Shown: positions 12,345 through 23,287 of the stretch, piece after piece
Numbering within the stretch: the first letter of the stretch is position 1
Layout: each line of letters begins with the position of its first letter
Assembly (NCBI RefSeq): GCF_030272615.1
Contig: NC_081409.1
Coordinates: 247,420,002-247,484,001 of the forward strand
DNA: 64,000 nucleotides
Source: Cryptomeria japonica
Lineage: Eukaryota; Streptophyta; Pinopsida; Cupressales; Cupressaceae
Direction: 5' to 3'
Program-made: the position numbers and the translations under genes
Notes under the pieces: generated by a model
What the model was told of the DNA's origin: nothing
The model's input: the letters and a program-made list of their open reading frames with translations, nothing else
Databases searched by the model: none

Positions 12345-12359
12345 AAAGTGGGGGATAAA
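12345..12359 (+). promoter_or_regulatory. Polypurine tract of the LTR element
   Basis: AAAGTGGGGGATAAA abuts the first base of the 3' LTR. This is the expected plus-strand primer site and confirms the plus orientation of the element. Confidence 0.85.
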
Positions 12360-13548
12360 TGTAGCGTCCTAAAATTGTGACACTTGCAATTTTGACTGCA
12401 TTTGGGTCTTCACGATGGCGACGCAACACTGAACCTGAATGGAGACCCCAAAACTTGTTCATGACATCAAAAACTGCATTTTTCAGCACCCTGGCCTGAT
12501 CCTCCTTGCACCCTGCTGTCCCTGGAGGTGGGACCATGGCGCCCAGCGCCCTGGTCCCTGGCCCTATTTTTGGGCCCGGTCTCTTTTGGGTCTCGGGTCT
12601 TTATGTTTGCAAATTGGAAAATAATGTTTCCTGGTTGGCCTAAGGTCGGAAAAATCATTCTTTTAACCCTATTTGACAAGTATATAAACTACATTTCCTC
12701 TCCCATTTTGGTAAGATGGAAAAAAGGTAGAAGCAACATTCAAGCATTCAAGCATTCAAGCATTCCTTCAAGCAATTGATCATTCTAAGTCTCCATTCAA
12801 GGCTAATTGTTGCATTCAAGACAAGGATTCAACCATTGAAGAGGAGATCACATACCACTTACAACATACAACATACAACAACAATTACACCTTCGCATGT
12901 AAGAATACAAACATTCTTACAACAAGGTATCAGTACTTGTTTACATTACAAACATTTACATTTACAGCATTTCTCATTTCTTGGTTAATTCCAAAACCGA
13001 TGTTTGACCTAAGGGCAAACCCCTAATCCCTAACCCCCCAATCGTCCTCTCTTTTTTGTGTGTAGGTTGCAGGTATGTGACTGTAATTGAAGATCTGGAA
13101 TCCTTGTGCAGAGACGAACAGATCCCCCTTCGTTTCGTGGATTTTTCGGAGGACCGTGTGCATGCCGAGCGCCATCGTCCCGTCAAATTTTGCTCAAATT
13201 TGCAGGACAACGTCGTCTTGACATTTTACTGCTAATTCCAGGTCCGCAGCTTCATCTTGTATTCCTATCTTTGTTTATAAGTGAATCTTTCTCACTTTTC
13301 ATGCATTCCTAGCTTAATCCTTCTATCTACATTCTTTACAAAAGAGGGTAGCCTTGCTATCACAACCCTTGAAACTCATTTAGAATCCAATCTTGCATTG
13401 TGTGGGATTGGATCTTGTGGGTTTCAACCCCTCTTCTGAATGTAAAGTCTTCCCTAAGTGAAAACCGTCAACCCTAGTGACCTCCTTTCTCTCTCCTTGG
13501 AGTGGTGGGGGGAAGACTTAGGGTTCGATCGCGATTTTCTGCTTTACA
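12360..13548 (+). repeat. 3' LTR of the TR-GAG-like element
   Basis: Starts TGTAGCGTCC and ends GCTTTACA, colinear with the 5' LTR. Differences from the 5' copy include many C/T and G/A changes, one fewer ATTCAAGC octamer and a small insertion near 12,855. A TATA-like box lies at 12,681-12,689. Confidence 0.93.
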
Positions 13549-13553
13549 CTAAT
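13549..13553. repeat. Target-site duplication, right (CTAAT)
   Basis: Exact copy of the five bases before the 5' LTR. Confidence 0.93.
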
Positions 13554-14417
13554 ATCTTTTTCAAATGGCATAGGCTTCTTTTAGGGGACAATCCTAGGCT
13601 TCGTACTAAATTCACCTAGATATGGCACATTCTTTTAAGTTAGAAATTTTGTTCAACATGTGAAAAGATGGGAATTCGATTCATTTTTCAATAATTTATA
13701 TGGATATTTACATCTCTATGTATATGAAGTCAATAATTAATTTGTTTCAATGTTCTTTTGTAGCTCTAGTTACAAGTCAATTAGACTCTACTAGAGGTTG
13801 CTTTTTTGTAGGTGATGTTGGATCACTAGGACAATGCTACTTTCATTGTTGCTTAGCTACCACTAGCCTCCTATTCTCAAAGAAACTATTACCCTTCTAG
13901 AGGGTATTATCATGGACATAGCCATAATTATCCACCTTCTTTGGGCTCTGATGGTTTTCCTCTATCATGGTGAAAATCACAAGGATGGTTCCAACACTTT
14001 GGTAACTCTCCACTACTTCACAACCCAATGATTAGGGTAATGCTAGTAGACAAAATGATAAATGTCCTAGATTAGAATTGTTTATTTCCCTATAAAAAAT
14101 ACTAGCCCACTTCCAGATGATTCTCACCAAGAAAATTTTTAAGTGAATGTTGCGAACAAAGTTTAAGACAAACCCTTTAATGACCAGAACTTACCAACAA
14201 GATGGGGCAGCCCTAAAGATTGTGTTTTATAATCTATTGTATAAATTTCTCTCCATATTAAAACTTATTGATTGTTTAAAATAAATCTATATGTTAAAAC
14301 TTATGTATTATATTATTATTGTGAACTTTTACTATCTATCTTTAAAGATTAGAGATTTACCAATATTCTTATTCGATGTTTTGTTTCTTCAAGCCATAAA
14401 TTGTTCTATAATTTGAG
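13554..14417. other. Flank of the LTR insertion, no clear gene
   Basis: Continuous with the sequence left of 4,962 before the insertion. The plus strand near 13,900-14,210 has a weakly coding-like feel, with short frames separated by stops, but I recognise no protein. It may be an old transposon remnant. Confidence 0.35.
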
Positions 14418-15350
14418 TAGAGATTTAACAATATTCTTACTAGCTGCTACAAAGGATCTTTTTAGTCTCTATCACCTCAGAACCAATTGTTTGAGTGATC
14501 TAAAATAGACAAAATGAGATTATGAAAGCATTAGTGAGTGTTATCTTCTGAGGTGGAGTTGTATTGCACATATCATTCTCATTGCTTGGATTCTTCCAAT
14601 CCAACAACATTATCATTAATGTTTTTTTGACAATAGTTTAAGACTAGCAGATGCAACAAAAGCTCCAATTCCAAGGCCACCAGGAACACAAATTATAAAG
14701 ATCAATGGTCCATACAATTATTCCTTTACACCATTACAATGGTGAGAATATATTCTTTCTATTATTCTATGAATAAGTCTTTGATTTATCATCTATGAAA
14801 AAAACATATATTATATTTTAAAAAATGGGTAGATATAAAATCATATTGCTACAATTCATATAAGATTAACATGTAAGTCATAAAGCATATAAAAACAAGC
14901 CAACATATCACAACAATGATAGCAGGGAAGAGGGGAGATCCCATCATCCAATTTACTTCATACATCAGTGAGGTCTAACATATTTAAGGGAGGGTACCAA
15001 CTCTCATTATCATTTTATGGCTTATTATTAACATATATAGGTGTATATTTTTATGGTTAAAAAAATAAAATGTAAATTTTTATGTCTTTCTAAAATAAGA
15101 GGAACGGTAGGTTATTAGAAGTTTGTAATAAGGGAATTTTTTTATTTTTTCAGATTTAAAAAGAGGAGAGAGGAGATCAAACAAGAAATCATAGTCGTCT
15201 CTACCAAATTAATTGTCACGCTAGTAGAATGATCAATTTTATTGTGAAGTCACAAGCATAATTCCTCTTACTAGCATGAAAATTAATTTATTGAATATGA
15301 ATATGTCTTTTTGCTTGATCTCCTATCTCCTCTTTTGTAGTTAAAAAGTA
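14418..15350 (-). repeat. Dispersed duplication, arm B (inverted mate of 1,175-2,003)
   Basis: The reverse complement aligns with 1,175-2,003 from the GATCTCCTCTCTCCT-type blocks through the GGCCTTGGAATTG block to the GTGATAGAGACTAAAAAGAT phrase. Both copies have independent indels and substitutions, so the duplication is old. The 8.6-kb LTR insertion lies between the two arms. Confidence 0.65.
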
Positions 15351-15371
15351 AGAAAATCCTCATCTTGGGAG

Positions 15372-15373
<2 letters not shown>

Positions 15374-15447
<74 letters not shown>
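15374..15447. repeat. (AT)n microsatellite, about 37 units
   Basis: An uninterrupted alternating TA run of roughly 74 bases at the outer edge of duplication arm B. Its length is likely to be variable between individuals and hard to assemble exactly. Confidence 0.95.
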
Positions 15448-15449
<2 letters not shown>

Positions 15450-15984
15450 ATTCATAAGGATGCAACTTATGGGTGTATTTGATATCAAATAGAAGTATTG
15501 AATGCTTATTGATGATTATGAATTAGCATTTATAAAAGGAAAAACTATAGAATAAGTTTTGTATTGAAGGCCTAAAATTCATTCATTGCATCCATGACCC
15601 CATTTTGAAAATGATTAAGTTAGGTAGAATATCTTTTGCATGAATAATATAGGAATTCTTATGAAATATTAGGTTAATAGTTCATGTTATAGTATAAGTG
15701 TTGAATAAGGTAAAGTTGGTGCATTTCATGTAAAGTGTGTATAGGAAATTTTAAATCATTCCCTTTGCATAGTTTTGATGAAATGTTGTGTTTAATAAAA
15801 AAAATAGGCTAAGAAATGGTGTTATCTCCTTACCTTATTTGAATTTTAAAAAGGATAGTCAAGCTCAAAAAATACCAAAGGGTTTTGACAGGCATTCTTA
15901 ACCTTTTACTAGAATAAATCCTTGTAGACAAAGAAACATTGACCACCTCAATAGTTTTGTTATCAGCGGTACCACTAGGAAGCA

Positions 15985-17150
15985 TAGGCCTAGTAGGAGA
16001 AACCATAAGGGAAGAGGAAATTTATAGAAAACAAAGAGAACCCCTTCTCAACCTGTAGAAGGGAGACCCTGAGGGTATCACCTCGAAAGGATACAAAAGA
16101 GGTTGAAGGGAGGTGGGGTAAGAAGCATCCACCAATAGAAGTTAGAAACCACCACAAGAGTAGGTAGGAAGGAAGAAAAGGCGTATCTAGTTAATCGCCC
16201 ATAGGGTAACCAACCCTTAGCATGCAACCACAACCAACCCACAACTGAAAATGAATATCCAAGTCCACAAGGAAATCCATCAACCACCTAAAAATGCACA
16301 TCCACAAAAACCTCAAAGACCTCAACCAACCCCATTAAAGAAGCCTACCCCTCAAGAGGAGACCCAAAAGGGAGAGATGGTGTAAACATAGAGAACTTAA
16401 CCCAAAGCGGAGAGGATGTCACAACCCCACAAGCCAAGCCAAAACCTTCAAGGTATAATAATCTAGCATAGGAGCATAAAAAGGCTTTGTTTTAACTCAC
16501 CCCAACAAAAAGACAAGGAGACCCTAAGATCACCTCACAAAGGAAAGGAGTGGCACTATAGACCACAAGCCAGAAAGAGTCTAGGGATTTAAAATTCCCC
16601 ATACCACCAAAGAGAACTGAGAAGAGAAACCTCTTAAATACCCTCTTCATAACTCCTCCTATGAAATAGACCAAGAGCATGAACATGAGAACAACCATTA
16701 AAAACTCCTAGTAAAAACCTCATCGTTCGAACCACCAAGAGAAATAGTACTAAGAGCGTTCAATAGCAAGGGAAGAATAGAGATAAACCTATCATAACAC
16801 CAAAACAAGCTACATCCAACAGCACCGTAGTAGAAAAAATACCAACGAAACCCCAAATGTAGTCCCATACTAGGGAAACCCCTATTAGATCTACTCGTCT
16901 AAGAGAAAACTATACTTGTGGTATAAATAGATGATATGGAACATGCCACAATGCCTATCCACCAAGAAGAAAGGATAAGAAGCTGAGGATCCCTTCAGGA
17001 AAAAGGTATTCTGAAGCTCCAAGCTTCAACACACCAATCACATCATTGCCATCGTCATCCTCATCTACATCTTCCTCTACAACTTCTCATTGTTTGAAAC
17101 CCTACCTCCACTCTCCTTCCGGCTCATATATGTTAATTTGCCGTGATCTA
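15985..17150 (+). pseudogene. Decayed transposon ORF (LINE ORF1- or gag-like)
   Basis: The first 400 bases match the repeat at 1,985-2,437 in the same orientation. The plus-strand reading continues with Lys/Pro/Ser-rich text broken by many stops, and ends near 17,110 in a Ser-rich run encoded by TCATCCTCATCTACATCT-type codons. Composition and layout fit the basic, low-complexity C-terminal part of a plant retroelement ORF1. No frame stays open for more than about 70 codons, so it is not functional. The family assignment is tentative. Confidence 0.4.
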
Positions 17151-17572
17151 ATTAAAAAAATTAGATCAACATTGACTATTTCCTTTATAAAAGTGTGACA
17201 TAACTTTGTAATTTTACCTTGCATTATTTTGATAAATTTATCTTACAAAATATTGAAAGTCTCTTTATATGGGCATCTTCCTTTGAGCAATGTTGAATAC
17301 AATATAATTCATTTGTATATATTATAATGTCAAAAATCTCTCTTTACACTAATTATACTTGGTAGAACTATTAGCTTCCATGCATGTGAGATAAACTAAC
17401 ATTGCAAAAGAGTGACTTACAAAGCCCAAAAAATTGATTCTTTTATTAAAACAAAAGTAATTACTTAAGAAAATTATTAAGACTATATATGTTAACACAA
17501 ACTCTAAATAGTAATATACAAATAAGCATAACTAAACACTTGATAATAAATTCAAAATGAATTTGTCTATAT

Positions 17573-19551
17573 TCACATGGTGGTGGAAGCTATTGATGAT
17601 GCATTATTTATAACCTCCTCAATGAAATCCTCAATATTTTTTTGTGAAGATCCATCATTCTCCATAGCTATCATAGCTAATGTCTTCCACCCCAAAGCAT
17701 TTTTCCTTAGTTCAACTCCCTGTTTGGTTTCCATAACTTCCTTGATCACTTTATGTCCTTCTTTCCTCCCAATCAAACCATTTTCTTTTTTGTTTAATCT
17801 TATACCTATTTTCCAATCCTCTTCTATGTATTTTTGCATTAGTTGGTTGATCACTCCACTGAGGAAATGCTAGCATAAGCACCTCTAAACTAAGGCAAAC
17901 TAAGGCTTTCTAGTGTTGAATTCCATCCACAATGGCTCATAAACAATGCTATAGAGCAATGACAGAGCACCATCATTTGTGGACACCAGGGCACCACTAA
18001 CCCTTTCCCGCTAGTTTCCTCTAAGAAACCTTCTGGCAAATCTTGTGTAGTGCTATTTTCTTCTTTTTTATCACCTATACGTACTACCACAAGAAGGAAT
18101 GACCACTAGCCTTTGGTCCAAATGCTATTTCATGGATTTGCTCTTTAGAAAGGATAGCTAATCTTTCAAAGGAAATATATATTCTAGTTGACTCTGCTTT
18201 TGTATTGAGCCAATTCATGCAATTTGTTGCTTTCCATAGATGTGCACCAACATCCCTATCTCTAGGATTGTTTCCATCTAGTAAAGATGATGGAACTAGA
18301 GGACCCACTGTTCTAATTCAATGATTGAGTCCATGGATTTTATTTCTGCCGCCTCAAGTTTAGTGAAAGAGTTACCCAATATCCATGTGGCTTGGGAAAT
18401 GCTATTGAATTGATCCATGACTAACTTCAAAATAGATAGGTAGGGATTCGAAGATTGTAGAAATGATGGTAGATCTGATGGATGTAATTGTGGAAGTCCA
18501 GTTATTGCTTTCTCATTTATGTCATTCTGTGATTCATCCTCTTCATTTGCTAAACATCAAAAAATATAAATGTTAAGTGAAAATGCATTTGAAAATAAAT
18601 AAAATAAAAAACAAACAATATTATTATCGCTTAAAAAACAAAAAACATTAATACCTTTAATATTTGAATCTATCCATAATTTCAACGGCCTGTATAAATA
18701 CTTGGCAGCTTGTGGTGTTATCAATAGGAAATAAATTTTCTAAAGACCTTCTGAAAGAGAGATCTAAAAAAGTGTATGTTTATATACGTTTTCAAAGTTA
18801 TATACTGGGAAACACAGTCTTCAATATTTGAATCTATTCATAATTTTGATGGTCTACGTAAACAGGTGGTGGTAGAAACAAATAATAAGCCGTGAGACTG
18901 TAAAGCAGTCCTGCTTTTGAAAAAAACAGTCCAATCAGTCAGGTCAAAACTTATTAGGCCTCATCCCTGACAAGTCAACCAGTAAAGACCTTTAAAGCAT
19001 AGAAACAATAATCAGCTGTTGACTGAAAACCAGTCCTACAGTTAAAATTGCAGAACACAAAACTCTAGACACCAATCATCGGAATAGTAACTCAAGCTCA
19101 ATAAGAGAAAAGCCATTAAAAGGAAGAGATGGATCATTAGTGAAAGCAAAATCTATTTGAACATGAATAATGATAATAGATGAAGTAAACTGCACAAGAC
19201 TGGGTCCAAAAGAAGGCTACAGGAATAACAAATTCAGAAAAGGGTCATAGACTATGCAAGAGACTCTCTGGCCTTGAGCATTGAGCCTCTCTATTAGATA
19301 TTCAAATGAGACACTTCCAAACTTATTCAGTAGATATTCTCCAAAGCTGATTTCCCATCCTGAGCTTGTGCCATCCGCTCTTTAACGTTGAGATTGTGGA
19401 AGACAAGCCTCTTGGCGAACTCCATTAATGGATTGATATGGCCCTGCATTGGATAGGGAAACACCACTACATGAGGCCCAGGTGGCCTCTTTATACTGTT
19501 CTCTAACTCTCCTAAGCTGATTCCCATTTCACTGAAAATGGTTAGGCCCAC
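17573..19551 (-). pseudogene. UDP-glycosyltransferase pseudogene 1 (minus strand)
   Basis: Exon 1 (19,551 downward) keeps the PHVVVFPYP..GH..NPLMEFAKRL start, including the catalytic-type His. It then loses the TFITTERV segment and the rest of exon 1. Exon 2 begins at 18,549 after a TTTAG acceptor and runs to a stop at 17,573. It keeps most of the PSPG box (WCPQ ... HCGWNSTLE), but there are frameshifts near 18,310, after the [11 protein letters not shown] part near 17,895, and near the WSDQ region around 17,850. It aligns throughout with the intact gene at 23,288-25,101. It cannot make an enzyme. Opposite orientation to the intact copy implies duplication with inversion. Confidence 0.9.
18661..18865. 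repeat. Pair of ~40-bp direct repeats in the pseudogene intron region
   Basis: TATTTGAATCTATCCATAAT and its variant recur at about 18,661 and 18,825, within the stretch between the two surviving UGT exons. This probably reflects local duplication during decay of the intron. Confidence 0.55.
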
Positions 19552-19615
19552 ACAACAAAACTTTGAGAATCAAATCTTGGTCTGTGCTCCTAATGTTACA
19601 AAAAAGGTATATAAA

Positions 19616-19873
19616 TGTTGGGTATATGAAGCCCAACGGTCACATGACTGTTTGTCTCCCTCATACTATTCATTTTGTATCTGATATGTTTATATAAATG
19701 GCTGAGTGCAGCCCATATTAGATGTACTGTGTATTGGATATTTGGTTAATATGATAATTGCCTGCGTTTTTGGTGGACGTAGCCACTTAGTGGTGAAGCA
19801 CGTTAGACCTTGTGTTGTGTGTTTTCTTTTCTGCTGTTTTATTTTCGATTCTCTGCTGATTTTAATCTTTACA
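19616..19873 (+). repeat. Copia-type LTR (single, 258 bp) with TATA box
   Basis: Begins TGTTGGGTATATG, contains TATATAAATG near 19,690 and ends CTTTACA. It is followed after one base by a near-canonical initiator-Met primer site. No second copy of this LTR is visible downstream to about 22 kb, so the element is truncated or its 3' end was lost. Confidence 0.6.
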
Positions 19874-19874
19874 A

Positions 19875-19888
19875 TTGGTATGAGAGCC
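19875..19888 (+). promoter_or_regulatory. Primer-binding site, tRNA-iMet type
   Basis: TTGGTATGAGAGCC differs at one base from the standard TTGGTATCAGAGCC used by most plant copia elements. Its placement just after a TG...CA unit is what defines the preceding stretch as an LTR. Confidence 0.65.
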
Positions 19889-19906
19889 ATGTTGGCTTGA
19901 GTAGAG

Positions 19907-20782
19907 ATGGAGGAAGAAGGAGAAGGTAAAATTTATAACTTCTATGGCAGTTTTATGTTCCATGTAAAACTATGCTTCAAGTGCCGCGTGGATTGGTGGG
20001 ATGGCTGGAAGAAAGAGGGGAACTCAGTTGAAGAGGAGAATCTAGCAAAAGAGAAGGATGTTGGGATTCTCATTTGCTCTCCTTTTGAGCCAGCTTTGAC
20101 ACTTATTGGCCAAATTGTTAATGGCCGGGAAGTTGTTGGTGTTCGTGTGGTGAAGGTTGAACGTCGTGATACCCCAGTTGGAGTTGAAGATAATCCCTGT
20201 ATAGATGCTGGAATTTCTGAGTAGAAAGTTGTTGGAAAAGAGGTTGTTGTTGAAAATGATGAACTCAAGAGATTAAGGGAGGAAGAGTGTATGCCATTGG
20301 AGACCCAAGTTGAATCTGTTGTTGACTCCCAGGATGAGGAGGGTGCAGATTGGAGTGAGGTAGCAGGGAAAGAAAGCCTGGAAGAAATGGTGGCTTCGGA
20401 GGGCTCCCATGATGTTGAGGACAACCTTTGCACAAATAATATTATAGAAGACTACAAACCTATGGACTTAGATGAAGAAGTGCAAAGACGATTTTTTGGG
20501 TTGAATCGAAAGCAACCATTGACAGGAGCGGAGGACAATGGGCATCACTCCGAACAGTTTCAGGCATCACAGGGACATAAGAAAGATGTTTTCTCCCGAC
20601 CTGAATCTATTAAGACTCACCAATCCGATTGGATGGATATGGATGATAGTATCAACGTGGATAATGAGCAGCCTCGCATGAAGGAGGTAAACAAATCGTT
20701 GCCGATGGAGGAGAACATGTTGAATTCGTGGAATAATATTCCGAAGAAGTTTTTTATGCAAACAGGGAGGAGGCAATATTGA
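19907..20782 (+). pseudogene. Unrecognised acidic ORF downstream of a copia-type LTR, one in-frame stop
   Basis: Two open stretches, 19,907-20,224 and 20,291-20,782, are in the same frame and separated only by a TAG at 20,222; 22 codons between them are also open. Together they span about 291 codons. The protein is rich in Glu, Asp and Val, with a region of predicted charged helix and no membrane segment. I see no gag CCHC knuckle, protease, integrase or RT motif. GC content is higher than the surroundings, as in a coding sequence. It starts 18 bases after the primer-binding site, where gag normally starts. It may be a divergent gag or a host sequence captured by the retroelement. Confidence 0.5.
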
Positions 20783-22620
20783 TGACTTCCTTGAAGGAAG
20801 AGGCAGTGTATCCTCGCCTCAGTAAGGAGGAAATTATTTTTCAAATAGAAGAAGTTCAGCTTTTAATTTTTTTAAGTCAAATAGAACTAAAATGTATGTT
20901 CAGAGTTCTAAGAATAGACGTAAGTTTTTAGAGCACCTCACATGCCAGCTCTGTGATCAACTGCTATTCACGTGCTTATAGGTAGATAGATACAGCCAAC
21001 TACTGGTCATCTATTATCGATTTTACAGCGTGCCCAGCTGATAAGTTTTATCTTCTGTGAGAGTTTCGATTTTTTTATTGTGGGGTGCATTGTATTTGTC
21101 TTTCAGTAGAATCATAACAAATGAGATGCCAAAGCAGATACGTAATGATTTATGATTCCGTGTTGAAGATGAGGTCCAGAACTTCGCTTTATTCGTAAAT
21201 TATAATTAAAAAATAGAAGCTCATAAATAAGTGATTGAAATCAATATAATTTTGACAGCAGTTGCAAGAGCACTCAAAGTAGTCCACAAGCAAACAGCCA
21301 GCACGTCGTTTCGGTTTGAAACTTCGAATGCCCCAAATAATACAGTGTGTTAAAGAGATAAAGTAAGAAAAGTTTGATAGATCACATAAATGTAGTTGGA
21401 ATGATAGGTAGGAGAATTTTTTTTTTTACAGTATTTTAAAGTATGATATTTATTATATTTAGTTTTGATTATTTGTTTTTTGAGAGTTATATTTATTGAT
21501 TTATATTGGTTGTAGTTATTTTGGTTCTAAAATTGTACTGTTTTATATTGATAATTTTCATGTTATACGATAGTGGGGACAACATTCATAACTATTCTGT
21601 CAAGCTCTGCAGCTATTCTATGTCTATTCTGCAGTTATTCTGTCTATGAAAGTTACAACAGTGCCATTTTGGAGTGTCCATTTATATTTTATGAGTTGTT
21701 TTTATGTAAATGTATCTGGCATGAGAATAAATGATTCATTTAGTATTCATTATATTTGTTTTATATTCATAAGTGTAAAACATTGGGATTTTATGAGAGG
21801 ACACTACTAGTCATTATGAAGGAAGGTCTTATTGATACCATCTCATTGTTTCTCATAGATTTAGGAAAAAAATTCTACTTTGAAGCAACTGTTAGACCAT
21901 TAAATAGAGTCATTATGCCATGAAATCTTGTAAGATTTTAGTCTTTAGACTAAGCTTTTTGAAAAGTATAATTTATAATGTGCTATTTAATTATGATATT
22001 TTCCCTTCTACTTTTAGTGATCATGTTTCTTACCAAACATAAGGTTCTCGATTTGATGTATGCGATTTTTTTTTCTAAAATTCTTTCAAATTTTATGGTA
22101 TAGTTGAACTATATTATAAAAATTCTATAATATTATAACAAAAATATTAATATAAATTTATATAATTATACAGAAAATATTTTAAGTGAGTTTTTCATAT
22201 TTTAATTTATTTTATTTATAATATACCAATTAATAAAAAATGAACGAGTCTATTAAGATACTCCTAAGTAGAATACATTAAGTAATGGAGCCAACCACAA
22301 GTAAGGATGTAAAATTAGAGTTAGTTAATATTAATTTTTTTTTTGTGATAATCTAAATTTTCATATACAAATAAATCTAGAGAATTTAAGTTATGCTTCT
22401 ATTAAATTGAGGAATATTTGTGATAGGCATTGATTTTTTAAAATAGTATTGATATAAGATATAGGTAATTTGAAGATATAATTAAAAGACTTGCTTACTT
22501 GATTTCAGGTGTTCTATTTTTCAAAGGAAATTATTTATGCATTCTGAAGAGTTCAGTGAGAGAATTTCTTCGGTAAGAAAGAATTAATACTCATGAGACC
22601 CACTAAGTGAAGTACTTACA
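20783..22620. other. AT-rich spacer upstream of the intact UGT
   Basis: No gene is seen. The part around 21,800-22,040 is similar to 38,850-39,060, upstream of the second UGT copy, and so belongs to the old duplicated unit. The remainder is low-complexity AT-rich sequence. Confidence 0.5.
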
Positions 22621-22630
22621 CACCATTATT

Positions 22631-22787
22631 ATTGATGCAATCTAGAAAGTGATGTCCTAACACACGATTATAACTTCCATCACCATGGATTGTCCTCCAT
22701 TCATGCCAAGAGAATCAATCCTACTACCATCATCTATGTAATTGATGTGATCTAGAAAGTGAAGTCCTAACACACAATTATAACTTC
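22631..22787 (+). repeat. Two 47-bp direct repeats upstream of the UGT gene
   Basis: 22,631-22,677 and 22,741-22,787 agree at most positions, sharing TCTAGAAAGTGA, GTCCTAACACAC and ATTATAACTTC, with a period of 110 bases. They lie 500-650 bases before the start codon, and the second UGT copy lacks them. They may be regulatory or simply a local duplication. Confidence 0.7.
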
Positions 22788-23229
22788 AAGAAAATCTATC
22801 CTACTAAATTATATATTAAATATTTTAATTATGAATATAATATAATGTTTCAACATTTTCTACAAACTATTTAACACTCGATGCACATGAATCTTGTTAT
22901 TTCTGCTTTTAGGCTTTTCTTCAACGTACCGACGATCTTAGTCGACCATCTTAGTCGACACAAATGGGCATATCTGAATATTATAAGGAGAATGATCGAT
23001 TTCATCTGCATATTACATATATTTTAACATTTTCTTTTTTTCTTAAATGAAAATGCACTTTACTACTGTGCAAATTTGTGCACCGTCAATTGGATGAGAT
23101 AACACTACCCATGATTTGTGACTCGGTTCGTGGCCAGAAGATACACGAGCCAAACATTTACGTAAGCACTTACATCAGATTACTTGTCATTTTATCTCAA
23201 AACAAAAACAGTGCACATGGTGTAATAAT

Positions 23230-23236
23230 TATAAAT
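23230..23236 (+). promoter_or_regulatory. TATA box of the UGT gene
   Basis: TATAAAT lies 58 bases before the chosen start codon. The duplicate at 39,218 has TATAAATA at the equivalent place within otherwise diverged upstream sequence, which supports a core promoter. Confidence 0.5.
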
Positions 23237-23287
23237 GCAATGCAGCTGTGTCATTATGAAGTAGTGAAGCCTGAGTTGCAGCAAAAG

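Larger units (their letters stand above)
4967..13548 (+). mobile_element. Complete non-autonomous Ty3/gypsy-type LTR element (TR-GAG-like)
   Basis: The 8.58-kb element is bounded by LTRs of 1,183 and 1,189 bp that start TGTAGCG and end TTTACA, flanked by a perfect CTAAT duplication. Between the LTRs are a putative primer-binding site, a 2.1-kb leader with an internal tandem duplication, one gag/protease-like reading frame and a polypurine tract. No reverse transcriptase, RNase H or integrase motif is present on either strand. The internal 6.2 kb is filled by leader, gag and a non-coding 3' part. Known elements with LTRs plus only gag are called TR-GAG elements and are mobilised by related autonomous partners. 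By eye, the first ~420 aligned LTR bases differ at about 20 sites, mostly transitions, so the insertion is not recent. Confidence 0.9.

Noticed and set aside
19942-20433. 163-codon minus-strand Ser/Thr-rich frame
   Set aside because: It is the antisense shadow of the longer plus-strand frame at 19,907-20,782, whose composition is more protein-like.
23078-23287. Upstream extension of the UGT frame to 23,078
   Set aside because: The extra 70 residues have no UGT homology and include the TATA-like region. The ATG at 23,288 matches the family start and is conserved in copy 2.
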